Source: Bacteroidales bacterium
GTDB taxonomy: Bacteria > Bacteroidota > Bacteroidia > Bacteroidales > Lentimicrobiaceae
Length of the DNA stretch: 64,000 nt
Assembly: GCA_016709025.1 (NCBI GenBank)
Contig: JADJEQ010000016.1
Coordinates: 186,001-250,000 of the forward strand
Direction of reading: 5' to 3'
Under the pieces are notes generated by a model. That model saw nothing but the letters and a program-made list of their open reading frames with translations, had not been told where the DNA came from and did no database searches. Below are positions 28,453 through 38,047 of the stretch, in pieces; positions within the stretch are counted from its first letter, which is position 1; each line of letters starts with the position of its first letter. Both the position numbers and the translations under genes were made by a program.

Positions 28453-29553
28453 TCATTTATTCGTGGCTTTATTGAAACTCTCTCTCCTGTTAATTTTACC
28501 ATTTTCAGTTTCAGAAAACCGCTCATTTAGAAATATTTGTCGCGGAAACTCAGCCTTATCAACGAAGGGTTTTATCCGGGATAAGAGGGTTTCCTGCTCA
28601 GGATCAGACAGGCAGGAGTTTGATTCCAATACGAGAACCGGAATTTCCCCGAGTTTCTGGTCGGGAATGGCGTGTATGAAAAACCGCGTGCCAATCAAAG
28701 AAGCCACCTTTTTCTCGATCACTTCCGGAATCAGCTTAATGCCACCGCAGTTAATAACGTGATCGGCCCTGCCCAGCCACCTGAATGATCCGGGAGAGGT
28801 AATGTTAACCAGGTCGCTGGTATTTACTATTCCTCCTTCAATATAAGGCACACCGGCAACAAGGCAGCCCTGGGCATCGGTATCCAGGGTGATGCCCGGC
28901 AAAGCCGTATAAATATCACTCCTGCCGGCTCCGTTTATCCGGCGGAGAGCAATGTGGGTAATGGTTTCGGTCATGCCGAAGGTTGCGTATATTCTGCCTT
29001 CCAGATCGGCTACCTTGTTTTCAAGTTCCGGGCTTACCGGTGCACCACCTATAATAAGTGTACCGATGGATTCAAGCTTTTGTTCTGATTCACGTGAGTT
29101 TAATGCGTTGTAAACCTGAGCCGGTACCATTGCTGCAAAGTCAATGGCCGTGCCGGAGGTAACATAATCAAGCGGGAATCCTGAAGGAGGAACGGTTAAC
29201 AGGTTAAGCCGGTGAACCATGGCCCTCACCACCATCATCATTCCCGCGATGTAGGCTGTGCTCAGGCACAAAAGGGCGGTCTGACCTTCACGGAGATCCA
29301 GGAAACTTCCTGTCATGGAAGCAGACCTCACCATGGCTGTTTTATTAAGGATTATTGCCTTTGGTGTTCCGGTTGATCCTGAAGTCATTACTTCAATAAA
29401 ATCCCGCTCATCAAGCCATTGCAAAAGAAAATGCCCCAGGGCCTGTTCCCAGCTGGTTTTGGTTTCTTCAACCAGCGATCGGGCAAGCAGCTGCAGCATA
29501 TCTTTTGAATAATGCTTCCCGTTTAAGGTCAGTGTCTCAGGAATATCTCTCAT
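28453..29553 (-). CDS. menE: o-Succinylbenzoate-CoA ligase
   Basis: The 366-residue enzyme belongs to the AMP-forming acyl-CoA ligase family. The phosphate-binding motif TSGSTGTPKAI lies near residues 57-67, the YATFGMTET motif near 190, and the C-terminal hinge and lid includes RADHVINCGGIKLIPEVIE. It activates o-succinylbenzoate with ATP and CoA for ring closure by MenB. It is shorter than acetyl-CoA synthetases, as usual for MenE of Bacteroidota. It is the last gene of the menaquinone operon, starting 12 bp after menC ends. Confidence 0.9.
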   Translation of the reverse strand: MRDIPETLTLNGKHYSKDMLQLLARSLVEETKTSWEQALGHFLLQWLDERDFIEVMTSGSTGTPKAIILNKTAMVRSASMTGSFLDLREGQTALLCLSTAYIAGMMMVVRAMVHRLNLLTVPPSGFPLDYVTSGTAIDFAAMVPAQVYNALNSRESEQKLESIGTLIIGGAPVSPELENKVADLEGRIYATFGMTETITHIALRRINGAGRSDIYTALPGITLDTDAQGCLVAGVPYIEGGIVNTSDLVNITSPGSFRWLGRADHVINCGGIKLIPEVIEKKVASLIGTRFFIHAIPDQKLGEIPVLVLESNSCLSDPEQETLLSRIKPFVDKAEFPRQIFLNERFSETENGKINRRESFNKATNK

Positions 29554-29565
29554 TGTTTGGGTTAC

Positions 29566-30618
29566 TTAACGGAGTGCTGAAAGATCCCACTGATAGTGAG
29601 GATTGTATTGCAAATTCCCTTTCTTCACCATGAGTGGAGATGGGAAATTATTGTTAATCAGGCTACCGGTTCCCAACCCCTGAACCATTGTGTTGTTGAG
29701 GGTTGCTGTCCACTGAGCGATGGCATTGAGGCCAATGTTCGATTCCAGTGCTGAGTTGATCCACCATCCGACCTTCAGTTCTAAGGCGAGTTCAATCCAC
29801 TCTTGTGAAGCCATGAAGCCACCCAGCAGCGAGGGTTTAAGGACAATGTGCCGGGGCCGGATCGTTTCGAGCAATTCCCTTTTTGCTTCCGGATTACGCA
29901 CCCCGATCAGTTCTTCATCCAGGGCCACCGGAATCGGTGAATGGCGGCAGATATCAGCCATGGCTTTATACTGTCCCTGACGGATGGGCTGCTCGATAGA
30001 ATGAATATCAAAAGCGGCAAGTTTTTCAAGTTTGGAAAGTGCCTCAGCCGGTGAAAATGCGCCATTGGCATCGAGCCGGATGCTGATTTCTCTGGCCGGA
30101 TAATAACTGCGCATCGCGCGGATCAGGTTCAGTTCCTCATCAAAATTGAGTGCCCCGATTTTCATTTTTATAACACGATGACCTTCATTGATTCTTCGTT
30201 CGATCTGCTCCTGCATTTCATCCGGTTTCCCCATCCAGATCAGTCCGTGGGTGGGGATGGAAGCCATGCCGGCCGTGAATCCGGAAGGATACAAAATCCG
30301 GGAGCCGCCGTTTTCCAGGTCGGTGAATGCCATTTCAATCCCGGCTTGTACAGCAGGCCAATCAGCCAGGGATTGCTGGCTTTCATCAAGAGAGTCAGGC
30401 ATATGCCTGCAAATATCAGAGATTTTATCTTCCAGGTCAGGCCGGTCATCAGGGCTCAGCCCGGGCATAAGACTGCATTCGCCAATTCCCTGGTTGCCAG
30501 GATTATCATCATCAGAAAGAATAATAAAATAGCTGTCTTTGCTCAGAAGGTTACCGCGCGAAGTGCCGGCCGGTTTTCTGAAATGGAAGGTGCGTTTTTT
30601 GAAGGTTGCGTGCAACAT
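29566..30618 (-). CDS. menC: o-Succinylbenzoate synthase
   Basis: The 350-residue protein is an enolase-superfamily dehydratase. The Lys pair is in HRVIKMKIGA (near residue 150). The metal ligands are in RLDANGAFS (Asp), DIHSIEQPI (Glu) and ALDEELIG (Asp/Glu). The second catalytic Lys is in HIVLKPSLLGGF. It dehydrates SHCHC to o-succinylbenzoate. The start codon shares its A with the menA stop codon (TGATG), indicating translational coupling. Confidence 0.9.
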   Translation of the reverse strand: MLHATFKKRTFHFRKPAGTSRGNLLSKDSYFIILSDDDNPGNQGIGECSLMPGLSPDDRPDLEDKISDICRHMPDSLDESQQSLADWPAVQAGIEMAFTDLENGGSRILYPSGFTAGMASIPTHGLIWMGKPDEMQEQIERRINEGHRVIKMKIGALNFDEELNLIRAMRSYYPAREISIRLDANGAFSPAEALSKLEKLAAFDIHSIEQPIRQGQYKAMADICRHSPIPVALDEELIGVRNPEAKRELLETIRPRHIVLKPSLLGGFMASQEWIELALELKVGWWINSALESNIGLNAIAQWTATLNNTMVQGLGTGSLINNNFPSPLMVKKGNLQYNPHYQWDLSALR

Positions 30619-31526
30619 CAGGCAATCAATCCGATTCCAAAAATGATTACAGTAGCAAAAGTGGTGATTGCCAGTTTCTTAAGCTGAGGATCGAGTTCTG
30701 ACGGTACTTTTACCCGGAAGACCGTGAGCAGGTGTATAGTCAGCAAAGGGATGGTAATCAGAAAAATATACTGAAAAGGACCGTGATAGTTGGCCATGGT
30801 GTAGAAGATCAGGGTGACAGGGGCTGCTGCAACTAAAACCAGGTGGTAATACCTTGCGAGGCTTGGTCCCATGATGACTACCAGGGTGCGTTTACCTGCA
30901 CGGCTGTCTCCGTTGATGTCGCGCATGTTATTGAGATTCAGCACGGCAGCACTTAAAAATCCCATGGCTGATGCCGGCAGTAACAAATCGGACTGCAAAT
31001 GACCGGAATGAAGGAAATAGGTTCCCAAAACTCCGGTGAGTCCGAAGAAGAGGAAAACGAACAAATCGCCGAAGCCCATGTAGCCATAAGGCTTTTTGCC
31101 GACAGTATAGCTGATGGCGGCCGCAACAGCCCCGATTCCCAGCAGCAGAAAAACAAACCACGTAACAGAAGCGCTGAACCCAACGCCGGCGCCTATCAAT
31201 AAAATGCCTGATACAAAAGCGAGTGTGCTGGTTATGATCACAGCCAGACGCATACGGGCAGCGGAAATAGCCCCGCTTTGCACAGCCCTTTGCGGACCTA
31301 CCCTTTCGTCATTATCGGCCCCGTTTTTCGAATCTCCGTAATCGTTGGCCAGGTTGGAGAGAATCTGCAGGAAAAGGGTGGTAAGCAGCGCAAGCCAGAG
31401 CACGCTCCATTTGAAGTTCTTGTCGTTGTAGGCGATAAAACTTCCGAGGAGTGAACTGGAAAAAGCCAGTGGCAGTGTACGTGGGCGCATGGCATGCATC
31501 CATGCGTTTATTTCGGATCTGTTCAT
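30618..31526 (-). CDS. menA: 1,4-dihydroxy-2-naphthoate polyprenyltransferase
   Basis: I place the start at 31526 (MNRSEINAWMHAMRPRTLP). An in-frame Met at 31691 would overlap menB by about 150 bp. The protein has about eight or nine membrane spans and the UbiA-family prenyl diphosphate motif in LANDYGDSKNGADNDE, with Asp-rich Mg-binding residues. The second Asp-rich region appears as LNNMRDINGDSRAGKRT. It attaches the isoprenoid tail to dihydroxynaphthoate in the inner membrane. The gene begins 16 bp after menB ends and overlaps menC by one base. Confidence 0.92.
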   Translation of the reverse strand: MNRSEINAWMHAMRPRTLPLAFSSSLLGSFIAYNDKNFKWSVLWLALLTTLFLQILSNLANDYGDSKNGADNDERVGPQRAVQSGAISAARMRLAVIITSTLAFVSGILLIGAGVGFSASVTWFVFLLLGIGAVAAAISYTVGKKPYGYMGFGDLFVFLFFGLTGVLGTYFLHSGHLQSDLLLPASAMGFLSAAVLNLNNMRDINGDSRAGKRTLVVIMGPSLARYYHLVLVAAAPVTLIFYTMANYHGPFQYIFLITIPLLTIHLLTVFRVKVPSELDPQLKKLAITTFATVIIFGIGLIA

Positions 31527-31542
31527 TGAAGTTTTCCTTTTT

Positions 31543-32367
31543 TCAGGGGAATTTTGGAAATTTACCAAAATCGGGTTTGCGTTTCTCCAGAAAAGCCCGC
31601 TTACCTTCCTGGGCTTCCTCAGTAAGGTAGTAAAGCAAGGTTGCGTTGCCGGCCAGTTCCTGAATGCCTGTTTGTCCGTCAAGTTCAGCATTCATCGATA
31701 TTTTAAGCATCCTCAGGGCAAGTGGACTGTGTTCCATCATGGTTTTGCACCAGTCAACCACCTCGTCTTCGAGTTGACTGAAAGGGACAACTTTGTTTAC
31801 GAGTCCCATTTCCAAAGCCTCCTGCGCCGAATACTGCCTGCAAAGAAACCAGATTTCACGGGCTTTTTTCTGCCCCACAATCCGGGCAAGATAAGACGAT
31901 CCAAAACCGCCATCAAAGCTACCCACCTTTGGCCCGGTCTGGCCGAAGATGGCATTCTCAGAAGCAATCGAAAGGTCGCAGACCACATGCAGTACATGGC
32001 CCCCCCCGATGGCATAGCCATTCACCATTGCTACCACCGGTTTGGGCAGCGAACGGATCATTTTCTGCAGGTCAAGTACATTCAGCAGGGGGATGCCGTC
32101 TTTCCCGACATAGCCTCCCACACTCTTAATGTTTTGGTCTCCACCACTGCAAAAGGCTTTATCACCTTCTCCCGTGATGACAACTACGCCTACTTCATCC
32201 TGCTCGCGGCAGTATCGCATGGCATCCATCATTTCAATGATGGTGTCAGGGGTAAAGGCATTGCGGTAACGGGGCCTGTTGATGGTGATTCGGGCTATTC
32301 CTTCAAAAAAATCGAATTTTATCTCTTCGTATTCTTTTATGGGTGTCCAGGTTCTTTTTAAGGTCAT
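31543..32367 (-). CDS. menB: 1,4-dihydroxy-2-naphthoyl-CoA synthase
   Basis: The 274-residue protein is a crotonase-superfamily Dieckmann cyclase, of the family's usual length. It has KAFCSGGDQNI near residue 82 (oxyanion hole), VNGYAIGGGHVLHVVCDLSI near 130, and FGQTGPKVGSFDGGFGSSYL, diagnostic of MenB, together with the C-terminal ALRMLKISMNAELDG. It closes the naphthoate ring of o-succinylbenzoyl-CoA. The start overlaps the menD stop by 4 bp. Confidence 0.95.
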   Translation of the reverse strand: MTLKRTWTPIKEYEEIKFDFFEGIARITINRPRYRNAFTPDTIIEMMDAMRYCREQDEVGVVVITGEGDKAFCSGGDQNIKSVGGYVGKDGIPLLNVLDLQKMIRSLPKPVVAMVNGYAIGGGHVLHVVCDLSIASENAIFGQTGPKVGSFDGGFGSSYLARIVGQKKAREIWFLCRQYSAQEALEMGLVNKVVPFSQLEDEVVDWCKTMMEHSPLALRMLKISMNAELDGQTGIQELAGNATLLYYLTEEAQEGKRAFLEKRKPDFGKFPKFP

Positions 32368-34058
32368 GAGTTCAAAAATTTGAAGTACTCTTTTAACACA
32401 TTAGCGCTCAATATGTTTGGCGTTATAATTTCAAGAATAGCCGCTTTGCCGTGGCTATAGTCATAAAATCTGACCAGCATTTCTTCAAGTGTCTGTTTAT
32501 CAGTGGCCTGGAAATAGTCAAGACCAAAATTTGCAGCCATTCCCTGAACGTTGAATTGATGGACCGTTTCGATATATGGTTCGAGTTGTTCAAAATCGGA
32601 AGGCCCTTCGAGTATTCTGAAGATATTGCCTCCGCCATTGTTGATGACTACAATACGAAAATCAGGTTTCAGGTTTACATTCCACAATGCGTTGCTGTCG
32701 TAAAGGAATCCAATGTCGCCCGAAATAACAGTTATTGGATTGGTTGAAACATAGGCAGAACCGGCAGCTGTTGAAACACATCCATCAATGCCACTGGTGC
32801 CCCTGTTTGAGTAAAAATGCTGTTTACCGTTCAGGTCAAACAGCTGGGCGTACCTCACCGGTGTGCTGTTTGCCAGGTGGATGTCGGTTCCTTCAGGAAT
32901 TTTCCCGAAAAGGATGTCATAAACCTGCATGTCGCAGAATTCAACTTTACGGATGAATTGGTGATGCAGGTTCCTCCTGACTGATGATCGTTCCAGCCAG
33001 TTTAAATGGTATTCGCTGGTTACCGGTGAAAATGTTTCTGTAAGCTGGGCAATAAAAGAACCGGCTGAAACCGGAATCGTAAGGGTAAGCGACTGGTAAG
33101 TGTCAGTATGGAACTCATCCGGATCAGGGCTCACATGCCAGTGTACTTCCGGTTTCATTTTGCGAAGCAGGGCTTTTATCTTTTTCGAAACGATTGCTCC
33201 ATCAAACGTAAGCAGAATTTCAGGTTTTAATTTTTCGATTTCCGCACCATCTATCCCGTCAATCACCCGATCGATACAATTGATGAATTTTGGGTGATGA
33301 ATATTAGAGGTAGTTTCCATCATGATAACCACCGATGGATCCTCCGACAGCCTGGTCAGCAGCCTGCTGATGTTGACGCCTTCAGCCACCTGCCCGATAA
33401 GGATGAGCTTTGAAAATGCACCATTCCATTGCTGTGCGAGCTTTTTCATCTGATCAGGGCTGATCTTTTTCTCAATGGATGCAATGCTTATTGTTCGGAA
33501 CCGGGGAAGGGGCTCATTGAGTTCGATCCTGTACAAAGGTTCGGCTATCGGCAGATTCAGATGAACCGGACCAGCTTCCGGATACCGGCAACGGTCGATG
33601 GCCTCATTGATGATGCGGTTGGCAAACCATTGCGATTCGGGCGTTTCGGCAACTGACGGCAGACTGAAACTTTTACGGATGTAGTTTGCGAATATATTTT
33701 CCTGCCTGATGGTCTGGCCGTCGCCCTGATCGATCCACTCTTTTGGCCGGTCGGCAGTAATGACCAGCAAGGGAATTTTCTGATAGTAGGCTTCTGCGAT
33801 GGCCGGCGCATAGTTTAAGGGGGCAGTTCCGGAAGTACACAGCAATGCGACAGGATTGCGGGTTTTAATTGCCATGCCGAGTGCAAAAAAACCAGCACTC
33901 CGTTCATCAGCAATACTGATAAGCTTCAGGCTTTTATGTTGTGCAAACATGATAATGGCCGGGGCATTCCGCGAACCTGGTGATGCAACTACCTGCGTTA
34001 TCCCTTTTTGAATCATCAGAGCAGCCAGCAGGCCAATCTGTTCCTTCCCTTTGCTCAT
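32364..34058 (-). CDS. menD: 2-Succinyl-5-enolpyruvyl-6-hydroxy-3-cyclohexene-1-carboxylate synthase
   Basis: The 564-residue enzyme is thiamine-diphosphate dependent and adds succinic semialdehyde, formed from 2-oxoglutarate, to isochorismate. The N-terminal Pyr domain has SPGSRNAPAII and CTSGTAPLNYAPAIAEAYYQ. The C-terminal PP domain has VISGDIGFLYDSNALWN (TPP/Mg-binding, with the Asp of the GDG-like motif) and VVINNGGGNIFRILEG. The length is typical for Bacteroidota MenD. The start lies 11 bp after menF. Confidence 0.95.
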   Translation of the reverse strand: MSKGKEQIGLLAALMIQKGITQVVASPGSRNAPAIIMFAQHKSLKLISIADERSAGFFALGMAIKTRNPVALLCTSGTAPLNYAPAIAEAYYQKIPLLVITADRPKEWIDQGDGQTIRQENIFANYIRKSFSLPSVAETPESQWFANRIINEAIDRCRYPEAGPVHLNLPIAEPLYRIELNEPLPRFRTISIASIEKKISPDQMKKLAQQWNGAFSKLILIGQVAEGVNISRLLTRLSEDPSVVIMMETTSNIHHPKFINCIDRVIDGIDGAEIEKLKPEILLTFDGAIVSKKIKALLRKMKPEVHWHVSPDPDEFHTDTYQSLTLTIPVSAGSFIAQLTETFSPVTSEYHLNWLERSSVRRNLHHQFIRKVEFCDMQVYDILFGKIPEGTDIHLANSTPVRYAQLFDLNGKQHFYSNRGTSGIDGCVSTAAGSAYVSTNPITVISGDIGFLYDSNALWNVNLKPDFRIVVINNGGGNIFRILEGPSDFEQLEPYIETVHQFNVQGMAANFGLDYFQATDKQTLEEMLVRFYDYSHGKAAILEIITPNILSANVLKEYFKFLNS

Positions 34059-34069
34059 TATCGTATAGT

Positions 34070-35164
34070 TCAGTCTGCTAAATTCTGCATTTTTTCGATT
34101 GCAGACAACATCGTTGTACTTTTAAGGACAGTTTCATCCCATTCGGTCTTCGGATCGGATAAGGCTGTCAATCCACCTCCGGCATATACTATGGCTTTTT
34201 CACCGGCCAGCTGTATACAGCGCAGGTTAACAAACAGGTGAACCGATTCCCTGAATACAGGGCCCAGGTAGCCGGTATAGTAAGCCCGGCTATGTTTTTC
34301 GGAGGCATGGATAATCTCCAGGGCTTTTTCGGCAGGCCAGCCGCATACTGCCGGAGTCGGGTGAAGGGTATTGACAACTTCAGCAACTTTCCGGCGGTCG
34401 CAACCCGCGCTAAAGTCGGTGCACAGGTGTGATGCCTTGCCTGCATTTATTGAATAAGGCAACGATTTCTTAATTTCCGCACATTCTGCATCTGCAAGTT
34501 TTGCAAGGATGTAATCAACAACAAATGCGTGTTCTTCTTTGTCTTTATCATCCCATGCTCTGTGAATCCCCGCCGGACGTGTGCCGGCAAGTGCCATGGT
34601 TTTTATGATATTGTCCTGGTATTTAAGTAAGGTTTCAGGGGTAGCTCCGATCCAGAGTCCATGTCCGGGGAAAAAGGCCAGGTATACAAAAGCCTCAGAA
34701 TAGCTCCTGCACAAATGGTCGAATAATTTCATCAGCGGTATATCCTTTGTTAAAGGAACAAATATCTGGCGCGACAATACCACCTTACCAGCAATCCCCG
34801 CTTTGAGAAGATTTGTTATTTCGGTTACCCGGTATATGTATTCCTCTTCGTTTGCCATGCTTAATTGCTGTTCTGCCTGTAAACCGGGAATTACAATTGG
34901 AAATGCCGGTTCTGAAAGGCTCCCGGCACCTGTAATTACTGTTTCTTCAGCTTCAAGCCATAATACAGGCAATCCGGTAGCAAAGGGTGCCATCAAAAAG
35001 CCTTCTTTCCCGGAACTAAGGGGTGAATTGTCGGCCAATTGATAAAAACGGCCTGTCATCAGTATTTTTCCGGCTTCACCGGGAAGTCTGCAGGCAACGA
35101 AAGCCTTTGTATTATCTGATCCGGTGGGAATTAAGTTTTTACCAGGAAATTCTGAAACTGACAT
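34070..35164 (-). CDS. menF: Isochorismate synthase
   Basis: The 364-residue protein is a chorismate-binding enzyme. Motifs include KVVLSRQIFVPL, GLWIGATPETLLKY, KTMALAGTRPAG, LHPTPAVCGWPAEKA and YTGYLGP, ending with IVYAGGGLTALSDP. These are the family's active-site segments, including the Glu ligands for Mg. It converts chorismate to isochorismate, the committed step to menaquinone. The position directly upstream of menD supports MenF over a siderophore-type EntC. The N-terminal region is short and diverse, as usual. Confidence 0.92.
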   Translation of the reverse strand: MSVSEFPGKNLIPTGSDNTKAFVACRLPGEAGKILMTGRFYQLADNSPLSSGKEGFLMAPFATGLPVLWLEAEETVITGAGSLSEPAFPIVIPGLQAEQQLSMANEEEYIYRVTEITNLLKAGIAGKVVLSRQIFVPLTKDIPLMKLFDHLCRSYSEAFVYLAFFPGHGLWIGATPETLLKYQDNIIKTMALAGTRPAGIHRAWDDKDKEEHAFVVDYILAKLADAECAEIKKSLPYSINAGKASHLCTDFSAGCDRRKVAEVVNTLHPTPAVCGWPAEKALEIIHASEKHSRAYYTGYLGPVFRESVHLFVNLRCIQLAGEKAIVYAGGGLTALSDPKTEWDETVLKSTTMLSAIEKMQNLAD

Positions 35165-35170
35165 CGTCCG

Positions 35171-35596
35171 CTATTGCTTTGTTTCTTTATCCAATACCAT
35201 AATGGTTAACCTTGAGAGACAGACCAGGGTGCCGGCATCGTTGCTTATTTTTATCTCCCAAACATGCAATTTTCGCGAACGCATGATCAGGGTGGCTTTG
35301 CCATGAACAGAACCTTCCCTGACGCTGCGGATGTGGTTCGCATTGATTTCAATTCCAACAATGGACTGGCTGTTTAAATTTACAATTGCCATGGAACCCA
35401 TGCTGCCCAGTGTTTCGGCCAGCGCTGCCGAAGCACCGCCATGAAGCAGTCCTGCAGGTTGTTTGGTCCTGTGGTCAACAGGCATGGAACCGCATAGATA
35501 ATCCGGCCCTATTTCCGTAAAAACGATCCCCAGCTGTTTCATCAGGGTGCCTTCTGATAAGGCATTCATCGCTTCAAGGGTCATGGGGGTAAGCAT
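35171..35596 (-). CDS. menI: Hotdog-fold thioesterase, probable DHNA-CoA hydrolase
   Basis: The 141-residue protein has the PaaI/YdiI-type hotdog motif PAGLLHGGASAALAETLGSM, with the catalytic Glu/Asp position in the central helix, and the strand VHGKATLIMRSRKLHVWEI. MenI of this family hydrolyses 1,4-dihydroxy-2-naphthoyl-CoA between MenB and MenA. Its place as first gene of the menaquinone operon, 6 bp before menF, makes this the best assignment. The alternative is a general acyl-CoA thioesterase. The operon promoter must lie upstream of 35596. Confidence 0.82.
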   Translation of the reverse strand: MLTPMTLEAMNALSEGTLMKQLGIVFTEIGPDYLCGSMPVDHRTKQPAGLLHGGASAALAETLGSMGSMAIVNLNSQSIVGIEINANHIRSVREGSVHGKATLIMRSRKLHVWEIKISNDAGTLVCLSRLTIMVLDKETKQ

Positions 35597-35996
35597 AGGC
35601 AGTAATTTTTATTTGCGAATCAGTTAACAATCGTCTCCGGTTTTATGTTGCCGAAAATTAAGAATAAATCGTGAAGCAACATCAATATTTTACACCTAAG
35701 AAAAATGGATTTTTTCAATCATATCTGTCACGGGGAACATGTCTTTTATCAATTATTTGTCATTTTATTGCTGACCATCGATGTTTCTCACAATATGCAG
35801 TTTACGCCCGTATTTTTATCAAAATTCTAATAATCAAAAAGTTGCATAACTTCAATTAGCGCTTTGAGGGAATCTGTTTGGTTTTGAGACTCAGTAATGG
35901 AACTTTTATTGAATTTATACTGATAATAGTGATCTCCGGTTTCATTTTTTAATAAATAATTAGTAGGTTTGACAAATAAAATAATATTGTCTCATT
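35597..35996. other. Divergent intergenic region upstream of the menaquinone operon
   Basis: About 400 AT-rich bases separate the menaquinone operon from the plus-strand gene at 35997. They should contain both promoters. A 62-residue frame at 35671-35859 has no features of a real protein. I see no riboswitch-like or operator structure. Confidence 0.4.
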
Positions 35997-36611
35997 ATGC
36001 CACATTGGTTGGAAGAAGCTGAAAAAAAGCGCCCTGCTGATAAGAAAATAGTATCCCAGGCTGATCGGCTTAAGAACAGATACCTCAGAATTCAGGAGAA
36101 CGTTGCTAAAAATGGGAAACATTTTGATGATTTTACCAAAGATCTTCATGAATTAGTTGCCCGGGTGAATAGTCTGCCGGATATTCAGGACAGGCCATTT
36201 AACAGAATGGAAGCCCGCGAAAAGGATTCAAAACTCATCAATCATCTGAATATTTTTTCGGGTAGCAAACGTATCATCCGGCCCCGATTCTGGGGGCTGT
36301 TGCCTTTTCTTGACTCATTCCGCTTCAAGCATCTCCGGGTGCTCTTTATCAATATCTCGGGTAAGGAAGGCATGTGCGAAATTGAATTGAAAGAGAATAT
36401 CCTGTTGCGTGAAACGATAGGCGCGGAGAGAAACAGCAGAAGAAAAAACTTCGGAAAGTCTGGTCGCCTGCATGTTATTTATCCATTCCCAATCAATATG
36501 CTGGACCATGAAATTGCCCTGGAGATTATTGACTGGCTTGCTTTTACCAAAGAAATTTCAGAATGTGCTATCTTCAATAGTGTAAATGAAGATTTGAAGC
36601 GGATATTATAA
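35997..36611 (+). CDS. Protein of unknown function
   Basis: The 204-residue protein has no signal peptide or membrane span. The N-terminal 60 residues are highly charged and helical, with coiled-coil character (EEAEKKRPADKKIVSQADRL). The C-terminal two thirds are mixed alpha/beta and end in EIALEIIDWLAFTKEISEC. No domain is recognised. An ATG at the very first position follows an AT-rich leader. The next gene, a crotonase, begins 142 bp later, so co-transcription is possible but not evident. Confidence 0.6.
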   Translation: MPHWLEEAEKKRPADKKIVSQADRLKNRYLRIQENVAKNGKHFDDFTKDLHELVARVNSLPDIQDRPFNRMEAREKDSKLINHLNIFSGSKRIIRPRFWGLLPFLDSFRFKHLRVLFINISGKEGMCEIELKENILLRETIGAERNSRRKNFGKSGRLHVIYPFPINMLDHEIALEIIDWLAFTKEISECAIFNSVNEDLKRIL

Positions 36612-36753
36612 CCCTGATCAGGCTCAGAGCTCACAATAAGTCTGGCCAGGAATTGAATAAATTCAGGGAAATTTCTATTTTACTCTCCGGAGTTAAACCA
36701 TTATACCAAACAGACTGTTAATATTAAACACTTCCAGGCAAACCGACCACACT

Positions 36754-37521
36754 ATGGATTACACCATTCTCCGGCCATCGATTGAGGGGCAAACAGCTAT
36801 TTTAACCATTAGCAGGCCCCAGGCACTCAATGCCCTTAATTCGAGATTTTTTGAAGAAATGGATTTTTATATTTCTGAGATTTCATCAGATGGGAAAATC
36901 CGTGCGCTGATCATTACCGGCGAAGGCAAGGCTTTTGTCGCAGGGGCCGATATTGCCGAAATGGTGAATATGAGTCCAGACGAAGGAAGAGCATTTTCTG
37001 AAAAAGGGCAGGCAGTTTTTACCAGACTGGGCGATTTGCCTTTTCCTGTTATAGGAGCCATCAATGGATTTGCACTCGGCGGGGGAATGGAACTTGCTAT
37101 GGCCTGCGATTTCCGGATTGCTTCAGCCAATGCAAAATTCGGGCAACCAGAGGTAAATCTGGGACTGATTCCGGGTTATGCCGGCACCCAGCGCCTGCCC
37201 CGGCTCACCAACCTGGCCGATGCACTGTACCTGCTGACAACAGCCGAGGTAATTGATGCTGCCACTGCACTGCAGATGAGACTGGTACAAAAGGTCACCG
37301 AACCTGAAAACCTGCTCGATGAAGCACGTCGTCTGGCCAGCCAGATCGCCTCCAAAGGTCCGCTTGCTGTTAAACTGGTGAAGGAAGTTACACGGAAAGG
37401 CCTTAGAATGCCTTTCACTGAAGGAGAGAAGCTTGAATGTCACCATTTTGGGGATCCGTTTGGCAATGAAGGTGCTGAAGGGATGAAAGCCTTTCTTGAG
37501 AAAAGGAAACCTTTGTGGTAG
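36754..37521 (+). CDS. Enoyl-CoA hydratase / crotonase
   Basis: The 255-residue protein matches short-chain enoyl-CoA hydratases of the crotonase type. It has AFVAGADIAEM near residue 65 and AINGFALGGGMELAMACDFR near 100, forming the oxyanion hole. FGQPEVNLGLIPGYAGTQRL carries the catalytic Glu, with a second Glu in the family position. It hydrates crotonyl-CoA reversibly in the cytoplasm. A 3-hydroxyacyl-CoA dehydrogenase and a thiolase follow on the same strand, so the three could serve beta-oxidation or its reverse. A repeat array separates it from the dehydrogenase by 526 bp. Confidence 0.92.
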   Translation: MDYTILRPSIEGQTAILTISRPQALNALNSRFFEEMDFYISEISSDGKIRALIITGEGKAFVAGADIAEMVNMSPDEGRAFSEKGQAVFTRLGDLPFPVIGAINGFALGGGMELAMACDFRIASANAKFGQPEVNLGLIPGYAGTQRLPRLTNLADALYLLTTAEVIDAATALQMRLVQKVTEPENLLDEARRLASQIASKGPLAVKLVKEVTRKGLRMPFTEGEKLECHHFGDPFGNEGAEGMKAFLEKRKPLW

Positions 37522-38047
37522 AAAGAAGAGACCAAGAGACCAAGGGACTAAGGGACTAAGGGACTAAGGGACTGAGGGACTGAGGGACTGAGAGAAGAAG
37601 GGATTAGGAGAAGGGACTGAGAGACAAGGAGAAAGGGGAGACTAAGTGACTGAGAGATTGGAGAGTCATTCCATGAGCAAAGGGAAAAGCCCTGAAAGGG
37701 CGAAACAATCCGATCGTACAATGATACAAAGCGACATGGAGAAGGGGAGACTGAGAGACAAGGGGACAAAGGGATAAAGAAGATAAATTTCCAATTTCTA
37801 ATGTCGGTTTAATGTGAAGTGAAGGTGGCTGGGACTTATGGTAAATGTTGAAGGGTGGTAAAATCTTCACCAGATCTTTAACCTGAGGGGTTGAAATTGG
37901 CAAACCAGATTTGACTATATCAACATGATTTGTTCAGCCAGCTTAACCTAACTCTCCATCGGATGGCCAATATTAATCCTTCTTCCAACCTTTAGACCTA
38001 TCTTTGGAAAATTTCATTTCCAGCAAAAACAAAACAATAAAACAGAT
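37522..38047. repeat. Intergenic region with an AAGGGACT / GAGGGACT tandem array
   Basis: From about 37525 to 37650 the 8-bp unit AAGGGACT changes into GAGGGACT and then into less regular GGGGAGACT-like units, continuing weakly to 37770. It is the reverse complement of the array at 15222-15300. The final 150 bp before 38048 are ordinary AT-rich sequence and likely carry a promoter. Confidence 0.75.

Noticed and set aside
31526..31691. N-terminal extension of menA
   Set aside because: It would overlap menB by about 150 bp and precedes the family's normal start (MNRSEINAWMHAMRPRTLP).
35671..35859. 62-residue plus-strand frame upstream of the menaquinone operon
   Set aside because: No motif or start context; AT-rich promoter region.
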